In this document: positions 16,119 through 23,866 of the stretch, one piece after another
Layout of the letters: the number at the start of each line of letters is the position of its first letter
Position numbering within the stretch: the stretch's first letter is position 1
Notes under the pieces: model-generated
What the model saw: only the letters and a program-made list of their open reading frames with translations
What the model was told of the DNA's origin: nothing
The model's database searches: none
NCBI RefSeq assembly: GCF_020884795.1
Contig: NZ_BBZF01000013.1
Coordinates: 39,438 to 103,437 of the forward strand
Direction of reading: 5' to 3'
Length of the DNA: 64,000 nucleotides
Source: Micromonospora okii
Lineage (GTDB): Bacteria; Actinomycetota; Actinomycetes; Mycobacteriales; Micromonosporaceae
Position numbers and translations under genes: made by a program

Positions 16119-16982
16119 GATCGTCTCCGTTCGACGGGGCTCCGCCGGACCGGTTCGGACGGGTGTGGGGCCGGGCCGGCAACGAGTCCGCCCGGGACGA
16201 GCCGGGCGATCATCGCCACTCCACCCTCGCGCGCGGGACGCCGTCCGGCGAGAGCCCGCCGGGCACACCTGTTGCCCCTGAGGGCCGTGCGCCCACCCCG
16301 TGCGGGTATGGGCTCTGCTCGCCGCATCCAAGCGTGAGCCACCGGGTTGAACGACGGCGACGCGGCCTTGGCTCGTGCCGCCATGGTCGCCCGCCGACGA
16401 CGTTCGCGCCCTGGCCAGGCCGATGCGGGCTGTCGCCCTGGCGGGGCCAGTTCGGGCGGTCGCCCTGGCTGGGTCAGTTCGGGCGGTCGCCCTGGCTGGG
16501 TCAGCTCGAACGGTTGCCCTGGCTGGGCCGGCTCGGGCGGTCGCCCTGGCGACCCGGGTGAGGCCGGGTACCGGCGTGACGGTCACCTCCGTCGTCACCA
16601 CAGCGTCCAGCCCGTCGAGCCGGCAGCCGGTCAGCCGCGCCCCGTTCGCCCGGACGACGGCGTCGGCGGACGCGCAGGCCACCTCGCTGCCCGTCGGAGT
16701 CTGCGCCGCTGCGGCGAGCGCGCCGAAGTCCGCCGCCACCGCCGCCCGTTGACGTGCCATCCGGGCGGCACCGACGGCCGCGCCGAAGACGCCGACGAGC
16801 ACGAACGCCAGCCCGACGGCGAGCAGGCACACGGTCGCCCCGCCCCGATCGTCTCCACCCCGGCCGTCTCCGCGCCGCCGGTTCACTGTCGTCTCGCTCG
16901 CCTCGGCCTCTCCCGGGCTGCCGTTGCTTGGAGCGCGCACCAGCCGGACGGCCCTGCCCGTAGGGGCTGCGCGGTTCGTCAC
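16119..16982 (-). CDS. TadE-like (Rv3654c-type) protein, stop codon lost
   Basis: GTG 16982 overlaps the stop of the tadE gene (GTGA), so it is the coupled last gene of the Tad operon. After about 45 residues comes one membrane helix (ATVCLLAVGLAFVLVGVFGA) and then the Rv3654c-type region ARQRAAVAADFGALAAAAQ with paired cysteines (ACASADAVVR, LTGCRLDGL). Relatives end shortly after VPGLTRVARATARAGPA. Here that end is replaced by 9-residue repeats (RATARTDPA type) and then low-complexity sequence, with no stop anywhere. The frame continues through 16118 into the DUF4157 gene to 14739, so the full open frame is 747 codons. The coordinates given cover only the part upstream of the DUF4157 start. 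The protein may still work, be made as a fusion, or be a dying gene. Confidence 0.65.
16405..16566 (-). repeat. 27-bp tandem repeat at the end of the TadE-like gene
   Basis: About five 27-bp units lie at 16432-16566 (GTCGCCCTGGCTGGGTCAGT then TCGGGCG), with a degenerate one before. They encode RAT(A/V)R(A/T)(D/G)PA on the minus strand. The array falls where the natural stop of TadE-like genes would be. Confidence 0.85.
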
Positions 16983-17425
16983 GGCTGTGGGCCCGGGGCG
17001 CCGGGCTCGACGGCGGCGACCGCGGTGGCGGTCACGGTGATCCGGGGCAGCCGGGCACCGAGGGCGCGCACGGGGGCCCGTACCGTCGCGGTGACCCGGT
17101 CGCCGACCACCGCGACCGAGACGTCGGCCCCGCCGGGGGCCGCCGCCTGGCCCGCTGCGACGCCGGGCTGGCCCCGGGAGGCGGCGAGCGCCGCCTCCCG
17201 GGCCGCCCCCAGGCAGCCGGCCTGCGTCGCCACCGCGTTCACGGCGGTGAGGCCGGCGAGCAGGAGCAGGAGCACCGCCGGCAGGCCGGCGGCCAGTTCG
17301 GCCGTGAACGACCCACGGTCCCGGGGCGGCCTCGGTCGCCCCGATCCGGTCGGGTCACCGGGGGCCATCGGCCCGACGGGTCTCGGCGTCCCATGGTCGG
17401 GCCCGGCCTGCCGGCGGGGTGTCAC
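16979..17425 (-). CDS. TadE family pilus/secretion protein
   Basis: GTG 17425 overlaps the stop of the small DUF4244 gene (GTGA), which fixes the start; the product is 148 residues. After a basic, proline-rich leader comes one membrane helix, typical of TadE: DRGSFTAELAAGLPAVLLLL then LAGLTAVNAVATQAGCLGAA. The Glu after SFTA matches the conserved Glu that guides prepilin-like insertion and assembly. The rest is a short extracytoplasmic beta-rich part (VSVAVVGDRVTATVRAPVRA) resembling Rv3655c. Such proteins are minor pseudopilins of the Flp/Tad pilus. It is the sixth gene of a compact minus-strand operon and its stop overlaps the next gene. Confidence 0.85.
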   Translation of the reverse strand: MTPRRQAGPDHGTPRPVGPMAPGDPTGSGRPRPPRDRGSFTAELAAGLPAVLLLLLAGLTAVNAVATQAGCLGAAREAALAASRGQPGVAAGQAAAPGGADVSVAVVGDRVTATVRAPVRALGARLPRITVTATAVAAVEPGAPGPQP

Positions 17426-17589
17426 TTCAGGGCCCGGTCAATCACGGCGGTCAGCGCGGACTGGACGTTGCCCGAGGTCAGCACCTTGAGCAGGATGCCG
17501 GCGAACGCGACGGCGGCGAGCGTGCCGACGGCGTACTCGGCGGTGTTCATCCCGGCGTCGCCGCGCAGGCGGGTGAGCAGCTTCCGCAT
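17422..17589 (-). CDS. DUF4244 small membrane protein (Flp-pilin-like, Rv3656c type)
   Basis: This 55-residue gene is visible only by direct translation. ATG 17589 follows GAAGGGA at 6 nt, and the stop at 17422-17424 overlaps the tadE start. It begins MRKLLTRLRGDAGMNTAEYA; next comes a hydrophobic helix, VGTLAAVAFAGILLKVL, and the tail is TSGNVQSALTAVIDRALK. The basic N-terminus, the G-MNTAEY processing-like motif and one helix match Flp-type prepilins (DUF4244) of actinobacterial tad loci. It is likely the major pilin, processed by a prepilin peptidase not encoded here. Its place between tadC and tadE agrees with that. Confidence 0.88.
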   Translation of the reverse strand: MRKLLTRLRGDAGMNTAEYAVGTLAAVAFAGILLKVLTSGNVQSALTAVIDRALK

Positions 17590-17638
17590 GTTGTTCCCTT
17601 CTCGACGTCTCGCCGCGCGGCCGGTCGGCCGACGGCGC

Positions 17639-18376
17639 TCAGAGCACGTCGCCGAGGACGGCGACGATCACCGGCACCAGGCCGGCGAGAATGAAGGCCG
17701 GCAGGAAGCAGAGCCCCAGCGGCAGCACGATGAGCACGCCGGCCCGGCGGGCGGACGCCTCGGCTGCGGTCCCACGGTCGCCGCGCAGGTCGTCGGCGAG
17801 GCGGGTCAGCGCGCCGGCCAACGCGGCACCGCTGTTCGACGAGCGCAGCGCCGCGCCGGCCAGCCGATCCGCCCCCGGCACCGGGGCGAGGTGCGCCCAC
17901 GCCTCCTCGGGCCCGCCGCCGAGGAGCAGGGTCCGGCCGACCCGGCCGAGGCGGTCGCCCAGCGGCCCGCCGAGCGCCTCGGCCACCGCCAGCACGGAAC
18001 GGTCGACGGGTGCCCCGGCCCGCATCGCGGCGGCGAGGAGGTCGGCGGCGAGGGGCAGGTCGGCGGCCTCCCGCAGCCGCCGTTCCCGGGCGGCGCGCGG
18101 CTCGATCCGGCGCAGCCCCCGGTCCGCCGCGACGGCGGCGAGGATGCCGCCGAGGAGGCCCGGCCAGCCGCCCAGCACGATCAGGACGGCCACCCCGGCC
18201 AGTCCGGCCCCGAGGCGTACCGGATCGGGCCACCACGCCGGTCGCACCCGCTCGGCGGGCTGGGTCCGCCGGGCCAGGCCGCGCAGCCGCCGGGCAGCGT
18301 TCACCCGCGTACCGACGGAAAGGGCGAGCACGGCCGCCACGGCGAGACAGCCGGCGGCGATCGCCTGGCGGAACAT
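17639..18376 (-). CDS. tadC: TadC-like inner membrane platform protein (T2SSF domain)
   Basis: ATG 18376 overlaps the tadB stop (TGATG). The 245-residue protein has an N-terminal hydrophobic segment, two closely spaced helices (LGAGLAGVAVLIVLGGWPGL, LGGILAAVAADRGL), a cytoplasmic T2SSF/GspF-like helical domain (REAADLPLAADLLAAAMRAG through RSSNSGAALAGALTRLADDL), and C-terminal helices (AGVLIVLPLGLCFLPAFILA). This is the TadC half of the platform that anchors the Tad ATPase. Its length fits actinobacterial TadC. It is followed by the pilin-like gene after 49 bp. Confidence 0.88.
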   Translation of the reverse strand: MFRQAIAAGCLAVAAVLALSVGTRVNAARRLRGLARRTQPAERVRPAWWPDPVRLGAGLAGVAVLIVLGGWPGLLGGILAAVAADRGLRRIEPRAARERRLREAADLPLAADLLAAAMRAGAPVDRSVLAVAEALGGPLGDRLGRVGRTLLLGGGPEEAWAHLAPVPGADRLAGAALRSSNSGAALAGALTRLADDLRGDRGTAAEASARRAGVLIVLPLGLCFLPAFILAGLVPVIVAVLGDVL

Positions 18377-19470
18377 CAGCGGCTCCCGTCCGGTGCCGCG
18401 CCGAGGCGTTCCGCCCAGAGCAGGCCGGCGAGCTGGAGGACTACGGCCACCACCGCGCAGCCGCCCCCGATCGGCGTGCGTAGGAGGACCGCGACGGGGT
18501 CGACGCCGACCCCATACCCGAGCCCGATGCCGCCGAGCGGCAGGGCGGCGAGGAGCCAGGCGGTGGCTCGGCTCCCGGCCGCCTGGGCTGCGGCGGCGGC
18601 CAGCCCCCGGTCGGTGGCCCGGGCGTCGGCCTCAATCCGTTCGAGCAGGTCGGCCAGGGGCGCGCCGGTCCGGTCGGCGAGCCGGACCGCCGCGCGGGCC
18701 AGCCGCCCGAGCCGGTCGGGAGCGGCGGGGGCAGCGTCGTTGGACAGGGAGGCGGCGGCGGTCAACACCGGAACGCCCGCGCGCAGGTCGGCGGCGAGAG
18801 CGCAGAGCTGGTCCAGGCTGTGCCGCCGCGCGAGCTGCGCCCGCCGGGCGAGACGCCTGCGGACCAGCCCGCGCACGGCCAGCGCGCCGTACGCGCCGAC
18901 CACCACGGCGGCCACCGGCCCGGCCAGGACGGCACCGGAGGCCGCACCCACCACGCCCCCGACCAGCGGGGCCCGCCGGGGCGAGGCCGACAGCCAGCCC
19001 GGCGCGCGCAGCGAGCGGACGCCGGCCGCCCACGACCGGGTACGCCCGCCGCCCATTCCGCCGGGAGGCGGAACCGGGTGCGGCGGCGTGGCCGGGTCGG
19101 GCTGGAGCAGGGCGGCTGCCGGCCTGCGCGGATCGCGCCGACCGGGCGGCCCCGGCCGCCCGCCGGGCCCGAGCGGGCCGGAAGGACCAGCGGGGCTGGG
19201 CGAGGGGCGACAGCCGACCTGAACGGGTGAGGGGCGGTAGCCGGCCCGGTCGGAGGACGGGCCCGGGGTGCACGGGCCGGAGGCGGCCCGGGGCGGGCGT
19301 GTTCCTCCCGGCACGGGGTCCCGCGTCGGTGAGCCGACAGCTCCCTCCGGTCGCGGAGGCGGCCCACCCAGCACCGCGCGTCTCCTGGCCCGGCGGCTGT
19401 GCGTCGGCCACGCCACGGCCGTCGCGGCGGCGACGAGGAAGACGGTCACCAGCCATCCGGTCGTGGTCAC
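18376..19470 (-). CDS. tadB: TadB-like inner membrane platform protein
   Basis: GTG 19470 overlaps the tadA stop (GTGA) and fixes the start; 364 residues result. The N-terminal helix is TTTGWLVTVFLVAAATAVAW. It is followed by an unusually long proline/glycine/arginine-rich linker of about 130 residues before the platform domain (LVGGVVGAASGAVLAGPVAA, then LCALAADLRAGVPVLTAAAS and RLADRTGAPLADLLERIEAD). C-terminal helices ATAWLLAALPLGGIGLGYGV and GGGCAVVAVVLQLAGLLWAE complete a TadB fold. The linker is low complexity and may be expanded relative to other TadB proteins. With TadC it forms the membrane base that the TadA ATPase works on. Confidence 0.85.
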   Translation of the reverse strand: MTTTGWLVTVFLVAAATAVAWPTHSRRARRRAVLGGPPPRPEGAVGSPTRDPVPGGTRPPRAASGPCTPGPSSDRAGYRPSPVQVGCRPSPSPAGPSGPLGPGGRPGPPGRRDPRRPAAALLQPDPATPPHPVPPPGGMGGGRTRSWAAGVRSLRAPGWLSASPRRAPLVGGVVGAASGAVLAGPVAAVVVGAYGALAVRGLVRRRLARRAQLARRHSLDQLCALAADLRAGVPVLTAAASLSNDAAPAAPDRLGRLARAAVRLADRTGAPLADLLERIEADARATDRGLAAAAAQAAGSRATAWLLAALPLGGIGLGYGVGVDPVAVLLRTPIGGGCAVVAVVLQLAGLLWAERLGAAPDGSR

Positions 19471-20717
19471 CCGGGCTCCCCGTGGCGGGGAGGAGCCTCG
19501 GCCCGGCCACCCCGCTCGACGCCGCCCGGCCCCGCCTCGCGCAGGACCGGCGGAACGGGGACGTCCCGCTCCCGCAGCAGCGTGGCGAGGGCCCGTGCGG
19601 CGGGGCCGGCCCCGTGGCCGCGCACCCAGGCGGGAACGACCGTGACCAGGTGGTCCGGGCCGTCGGGGAGCAGCAGGCAGACCGACTCCAGGACGCGGCC
19701 CCGCGCGCCCCGGCGGACCTGGAGCAGCACCTGGAGAGCGGCGGCGACCTGCGCGTGCAGTGCGGCCCGGGGCAGCCCGCCGAGCATGCCGAGGGCCTCC
19801 AACCGCGCCGGTACGTCCGACGGCGCGTTCGCGTGCAGCGTGCCCGCGCCGCCGTCGTGGCCGGTGTTCAGCGCGGCGAGCAGGTCGACGACCTCCCCGC
19901 CCCGGCACTCGCCGACCACCAGCCGGTCCGGCCGCATCCGCAACGCCTGCCGGACCAGGTCGCTGAGGCCGACGGCGCCGGAGCCCTCCACGTTGGAGGT
20001 GCGGGCCTGCAACCCGACCACGTGCGGGTGCACGGGCCGCAGCTCGGCGGCGTCCTCGACCAGGACGATGCGCTCGGTGGCCGGCACCAGCCCCAGCAGG
20101 GTGTTCAGCAGCGTCGTCTTGCCGGAGCCGGTGCCGCCGACGACCAGGTACGCCAGCCGGGCCGCCACCACCGCCGCCAGCACCGGGGCGACCGGCTGCG
20201 GCACGGTGCCCTGCCGCACGAGATCGTCCAGCGTGAACGGGCGCTGACGGAAGGTGCGCAGGGAGAGGTAGGGCCCGTCCGTCGCCACGGGAGGCAGCAC
20301 GGCGTGCAGCCGCGTGCCGTCGGGCAGCCGGGCATCGGCGTACGGGCAGCCGTCGTCGAGGCGGCGGCCCGCCCCGGCGGCGAGGCGCTGGGCCAGGCGC
20401 CGCACGTCGTCGGGCGTGCCGACCGGCACCGCGACCTGGTACAGGCCCTGCCCCCGATCCACCCAGACGCGGTTGCCGTTGACGAGGACGTCGGTGACCT
20501 GCGCGTCGGCGAGCAGGGGGGCCAGCGGCCCCGCGCCGACGAGGTCGTCGTGCACCCGGCCGGCGATCCGCAGCACCGTCGTGTCCCCGAGGACGGCGGC
20601 GGCGGGCTCGGCGCGTACGGCGGAGACCACGGCCGCCGGGGTCACCGGGGTCGCCGTGGTGGCGAAGCGCTGGCGTACCCGGCTGGCGAGCTGCTCGCCG
20701 TCGGCGGGGCCGGTCAC
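19467..20717 (-). CDS. tadA: TadA/CpaF-like secretion ATPase
   Basis: GTG 20717 overlaps the stop of the upstream ssd-like gene (GTGA), giving 416 residues. The product is the hexameric GspE/VirB11-type motor that powers pilus assembly. Walker A is GGTGSGKTTLLN (residues 194-205), the Asp box is VLVEDAAELRPVHPHVVGLQ, Walker B is LRMRPDRLVVGECRGGEVVD, and the His box region is GAGTLHANAPSDVPARLEAL. The N-terminal part (ITDVLVNG-type, here VTDVLVNGNRVWVDRG) is the usual CpaF lead-in. All motor residues appear intact. Overlapping junctions on both sides show tight co-translation within the tad operon. Confidence 0.93.
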   Translation of the reverse strand: MTGPADGEQLASRVRQRFATTATPVTPAAVVSAVRAEPAAAVLGDTTVLRIAGRVHDDLVGAGPLAPLLADAQVTDVLVNGNRVWVDRGQGLYQVAVPVGTPDDVRRLAQRLAAGAGRRLDDGCPYADARLPDGTRLHAVLPPVATDGPYLSLRTFRQRPFTLDDLVRQGTVPQPVAPVLAAVVAARLAYLVVGGTGSGKTTLLNTLLGLVPATERIVLVEDAAELRPVHPHVVGLQARTSNVEGSGAVGLSDLVRQALRMRPDRLVVGECRGGEVVDLLAALNTGHDGGAGTLHANAPSDVPARLEALGMLGGLPRAALHAQVAAALQVLLQVRRGARGRVLESVCLLLPDGPDHLVTVVPAWVRGHGAGPAARALATLLRERDVPVPPVLREAGPGGVERGGRAEAPPRHGEPG

Positions 20718-21817
20718 GCCGCACCCGGCATGGGCAGGCCGGTCAGCTCGCCGACGATCCGCTGGCAGAGCGCGGCGAGCGGGCCGCGCCCGTCGGCGGC
20801 GGGCGCCTCGCCGCGCTCCAGCCCCCGGCACAGCCCCGGCTCGGGGCGAAGCGTGCCGGCCAGCGGCAGCCCCAGGGCGCGGGCCACCTCCACGGCCTTG
20901 AGCCGGCCCGGCGCGGGGCCGCGCACGATGACGGAGAGCTGCGGGCAGTGCGGGGCGGCAGCGGCGGCGACCCGGGCCGCCGCCGCCGTGGCGCGCAGCT
21001 CGGCCGGTACGACCAGGAACGCCTGCTCGGCGGCCTGCAACGCGAGCACGGCCGGGTCGTCGAGGTGCCGGGGCACGTCGACCACGACGAAGTCCCGCCC
21101 GCGCCGCGCGGCCTCCAGGGTGGCCGCCATGGCCGGGGCGGGCAGGGCCAGCGGGTCGCCCCGGTCCCAGGAGAGCACCACCAGGTCACCCCGGCTGGGC
21201 AGGGCCCGGACCAGCGCCGGCGGGTCGACCCGCCCGTCGGCGTCGGTGAGCGCCGGCCAGCGCAGCCCGTCGAGCTGCTCCCAGCCGAGCACCAGGTCCA
21301 GCCCGCCGCCGAGCGGATCGGCGTCGACGAGCAGCGTGCGCAGCCGGGCCCGGGCGGCGGTGACGGCCAGGCCGCCGGCGAGGACGCTGGCCCCGGCCCC
21401 GCCCCGGCCGCCGAGCACCGCGACCACCCGGGCCGCCGCGTCGCCGGCCCCACCGGGCGCGCACTCGGCGAACCGGTCAACCAGCCACGGCTCCGCGGTC
21501 GGCAGCGTGGCGACGTGCTCGGCCCCGATCAGCTCGGCGATCTCCCACGCGGGGTCGAGCTGCCCGGTGCGGCCCACCAGGACCACGCGCGGCCGGCGCG
21601 GCAGCCGCGCCCGCAGGCACGCCTGCGCCTGGTCGTCGCCGACCAGCACCATCGACGCGGGCGACCAGCGGGACCGGGCAGCAGCGGCGTCGGCGGCCAC
21701 CTCGACCTCGGTGCCGCCTGCTGCGGCGAGCCGGAGCAGGTCGTCGAGGAGGGCGTCGTCGGAGGTGACCAGCAGCGGCAGCCGCCGGCGCGGCGAGAGC
21801 GAGGTACGGGGCGGCAT
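20714..21817 (-). CDS. Septum-site-determining-like protein (Ssd/CpaE/TadZ family)
   Basis: ATG 21817 follows GGAGG at 5 nt and gives 367 residues. The N-terminal receiver-like domain (LLVTSDDALLDDLLRLAAAG) is followed by a ParA/MinD-type P-loop region with a deviant Walker A, AVLGGRGGAGASVLAGGLAV, then LLVDADPLGGGLDLVLGWEQ and DFVVVDVPRHLDDPAVLALQ. The missing Lys in the deviant loop is typical of CpaE/TadZ and of mycobacterial Ssd. Such proteins position the Tad machine, and Ssd influences septum placement in mycobacteria. It is the first gene of the operon ssd-tadA-tadB-tadC-DUF4244-tadE-tadE-like. Confidence 0.85.
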   Translation of the reverse strand: MPPRTSLSPRRRLPLLVTSDDALLDDLLRLAAAGGTEVEVAADAAAARSRWSPASMVLVGDDQAQACLRARLPRRPRVVLVGRTGQLDPAWEIAELIGAEHVATLPTAEPWLVDRFAECAPGGAGDAAARVVAVLGGRGGAGASVLAGGLAVTAARARLRTLLVDADPLGGGLDLVLGWEQLDGLRWPALTDADGRVDPPALVRALPSRGDLVVLSWDRGDPLALPAPAMAATLEAARRGRDFVVVDVPRHLDDPAVLALQAAEQAFLVVPAELRATAAAARVAAAAAPHCPQLSVIVRGPAPGRLKAVEVARALGLPLAGTLRPEPGLCRGLERGEAPAADGRGPLAALCQRIVGELTGLPMPGAA

Positions 21818-22134
21818 CGCGGCCTCCAGCAGTCGGGCTCGGGGGGTGCTGCCGGAGAGCGTGCCCGGGTGCGACCGGTCCGCGGCGGTCGCGAGCCGGG
21901 GCCTGTGGATAACCGAGCGCGCTGTGGACAACGCCCGGAGGACGGGTTGATCTGCTATGGCCTCGCGCTCTACCGCAGGTCGTGGTTGCGGGCAGGAACC
22001 CCGGCGCTGGAGCGCCGGCACACGTCCTCACGAGAACCAGCTACGGCAATAATTTTCAATACGTCTATATATGGCGAAGCTTCCCGCCGTCCAGGACAGT
22101 GAACGGCAACGATGCCTCACCCTGTGGAGCTGCC
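21818..22134. other. Divergent promoter region between the tad operon and the C39 peptidase gene
   Basis: This 317-bp region carries two DnaA-box-like words at 21904-21931 near the tad side. On the right side there is an AT-rich tract around 22047-22073 (AATAATTTTCAATACGTCTA then TATATGG), far below the local GC level and a likely promoter for the rightward gene. No coding frame with family similarity was seen. Confidence 0.5.
21904..21931. promoter_or_regulatory. Pair of DnaA-box-like motifs before the tad operon
   Basis: TGTGGATAA (21904-21912) and TGTGGACAA (21923-21931) are in the same orientation, 19 bp apart. They are the complements of TTATCCACA and TTGTCCACA, both perfect DnaA-box forms. 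They sit about 90-115 bp upstream of the first tad gene. Confidence 0.45.
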
Positions 22135-23472
22135 ATGGCCATGACACCGCTGCGCGCCGCCGCCCTCGCGGGCGCCACCGCGCTCGCCCTCCTCGGCACC
22201 ACCGCCTCCGCAGGGGCCACCGGCCCGGCCGCCGGTGCCGGCACGGTCACCCACGACGAGCGCGTCACCTGGCAGGGCTGGTCCGGGGCCACCCTGTCAG
22301 CCGGTGCCACCGCCGGCACCACCGTCACCGCCGCCGGGCTCGCCCTCGGCACGCCGACCGGCACCACGATCTACAAGGACCCGCACACCGGCACCAGGCG
22401 GACCTGGGCGTACGGCACCTGGACCTCGCCGCTGACCGAGATCGGCTTCGGCGCCAGCGAGCTGGTGGCCTCCTGGAACGCCGACTCCCCGGCCGGCACC
22501 TGGCTCCAGGTCGAGCTCCAGGGCACCTACACCACCGGCACCCGCACCCCGTGGTACGTGCTGGGGCGCTGGGCCTCCGGCGACGGCGACATCAAGCGGA
22601 CCACCGTCGACAGGCAGGGCGACAGGACGTCCAGCATCCAGGCCGACACCTTCGTCATCGACAACGCGAGCGCCGGGGTGCTGCTGCGGGCGTACCAGCT
22701 CCGGCTGACCCTCTACCGCGACCCGGCGCGGACCGCCTCCCCGCTGGTCCGCTCGGTCGGCGCGATGAGCTCGAACGTGCCCGACCGGTTCACCGCCGCC
22801 CCGAGCACGGGCCACATCGCCTGGGGCACCGAGCTGGCGGTACCCCGCTACTCGCAGAACGTCCACACCGGCCACTACACCCAGTACGGCGGCGGCGGCG
22901 AGGCCTGGTGCTCGCCGACCTCCGTCGAGATGGTCGTCGAGTACTGGGGCCGGAGGCCCTCCGCCGCCGACACGTCCTGGGTGAGCCCCGGCCACGCGGA
23001 CCCGACGGTCGACCACGCCGCCCGGATGACCTACGACTACCAGTACCAGGGGGCCGGCAACTGGCCGTTCAACACCGCCTACGCGGCCAGCTTCCCCGGG
23101 CTGGAGACGAAGGTGACCCGGCTGCACTCGCTCGACGAGGTCGAGCACTTCATCGCCGCGGGCATCCCCGTGGTGACCAGCGTGTCCTTCCTGGCCAGCG
23201 AGCTGACCGGGGCGGGCTACGACACCGCCGGGCACCTGATGGTGGTGGTCGGCTTCACCCCCACCGGTGACGTGATCGCCAACGACCCGGCCTCACCCCG
23301 CAACGACGCCGTACGGCACGTCTACTCGCGGGGGCAGTTCGAGCAGGTCTGGCAGCGGACCAGGCGGACCACGTCCAGCGGCGGCACGAGCAGCGGCTCC
23401 GGCGGCATCGCCTACCTCATCAAGCCGACCGGGGTGGCCTGGCCGCAGGTGACGGGCTCCACCAACTGGTAG
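22135..23472 (+). CDS. Secreted C39-like cysteine peptidase family protein
   Basis: ATG 22135 follows GTGGAG at 5 nt, giving 445 residues. A Sec signal peptide occupies residues 1-27 (TPLRAAALAGATALALLGTT then ASAGATG). Residues 45-235 are beta-rich and contain repeated Trp and Thr (TWAYGTWTSPLTEIGFGASE), likely a jelly-roll domain. The C-terminal papain-like domain has the putative catalytic Cys259 in GEAWCSPTSVEMVVEYWG, His367 in GHLMVVVGFTPTGDV, and Asp in IANDPASPRND. This matches the peptidase_C39_2 type secreted by actinobacteria, whose substrate is not known. It stands alone, with a strong hairpin pair downstream at 23541-23608. Confidence 0.85.
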   Translation: MAMTPLRAAALAGATALALLGTTASAGATGPAAGAGTVTHDERVTWQGWSGATLSAGATAGTTVTAAGLALGTPTGTTIYKDPHTGTRRTWAYGTWTSPLTEIGFGASELVASWNADSPAGTWLQVELQGTYTTGTRTPWYVLGRWASGDGDIKRTTVDRQGDRTSSIQADTFVIDNASAGVLLRAYQLRLTLYRDPARTASPLVRSVGAMSSNVPDRFTAAPSTGHIAWGTELAVPRYSQNVHTGHYTQYGGGGEAWCSPTSVEMVVEYWGRRPSAADTSWVSPGHADPTVDHAARMTYDYQYQGAGNWPFNTAYAASFPGLETKVTRLHSLDEVEHFIAAGIPVVTSVSFLASELTGAGYDTAGHLMVVVGFTPTGDVIANDPASPRNDAVRHVYSRGQFEQVWQRTRRTTSSGGTSSGSGGIAYLIKPTGVAWPQVTGSTNW

Positions 23473-23540
23473 CGACAGTCGGCCGGACGGGCCCTTCGGG
23501 CACGGACGGAGATGAGACCTGAACACCCGAGCCGAAAAGG

Positions 23541-23573
23541 GACGACCCCCGTCGGGGGGTGACGGGGGTCGTC
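23541..23573 (+). terminator. Strong hairpin after the C39 peptidase gene
   Basis: GACGACCCCCGTC pairs with GACGGGGGTCGTC, a perfect 13-bp stem with a 7-nt loop, 69 bp past the stop codon. No T-run follows. Confidence 0.7.
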
Positions 23574-23577
23574 GGGA

Positions 23578-23608
23578 GGTTCGGCTCCGGGGGGGTGTGA
23601 GCCGAACC
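23578..23608 (+). terminator. Second hairpin directly after the first
   Basis: GGTTCGGCTC pairs with GAGCCGAACC, a perfect 10-bp stem with an 11-nt G-rich loop, starting 5 bp after the previous hairpin. GAGCCGAA also occurs just before the first hairpin (about 23529), so alternative pairing is possible. Confidence 0.5.
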
Positions 23609-23852
23609 GGCTCAGCGGCCACGGGGGGTGCAACCGCCGAGGGCTTGCAAGTCGTCCGAGATGTGAGCACTCGTCGCAAGCACAAGCATGCCTGAGCAAC
23701 CCGTATACGTCGAGTGCTGGCGCATCTACTCCCTGCGAAATTCTGCGCGGAGAGTGTGATGGCCGTCACTGACAGCGCGGGCAGCAGGGGTCGCTTGAGG
23801 GGCCCGGCCGGTGTTCACACCCCGGGCACCCGCCGACGATAGACCATCCGGC

Positions 23853-23858
23853 TAGACT
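23853..23858 (+). promoter_or_regulatory. -10 element of a leaderless promoter
   Basis: TAGACT ends 8 nt before the GTG start of the HAD phosphatase gene, and no ribosome binding site is present. The transcript probably begins at or next to the start codon. Confidence 0.55.
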
Positions 23859-23866
23859 TTCGCGCC

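Larger units (their letters stand above)
23473..23866. other. Intergenic region with tandem hairpins
   Basis: This 394-bp region holds two adjacent perfect hairpins at 23541-23573 and 23578-23608. Less GC-rich sequence follows around 23640-23760 with several GCAAG/CTTGC words, then a -10 element for the next gene at 23853-23858. A 27-codon ATG frame at 23759 lacks any support. Small RNA coding cannot be excluded. Confidence 0.45.

Noticed and set aside
23293..23769. Minus-strand frames of 158 and 95 codons at 23293-23769
   Set aside because: They overlap the end of the C39 gene and the hairpins, have no recognisable domain and no convincing ribosome binding site.
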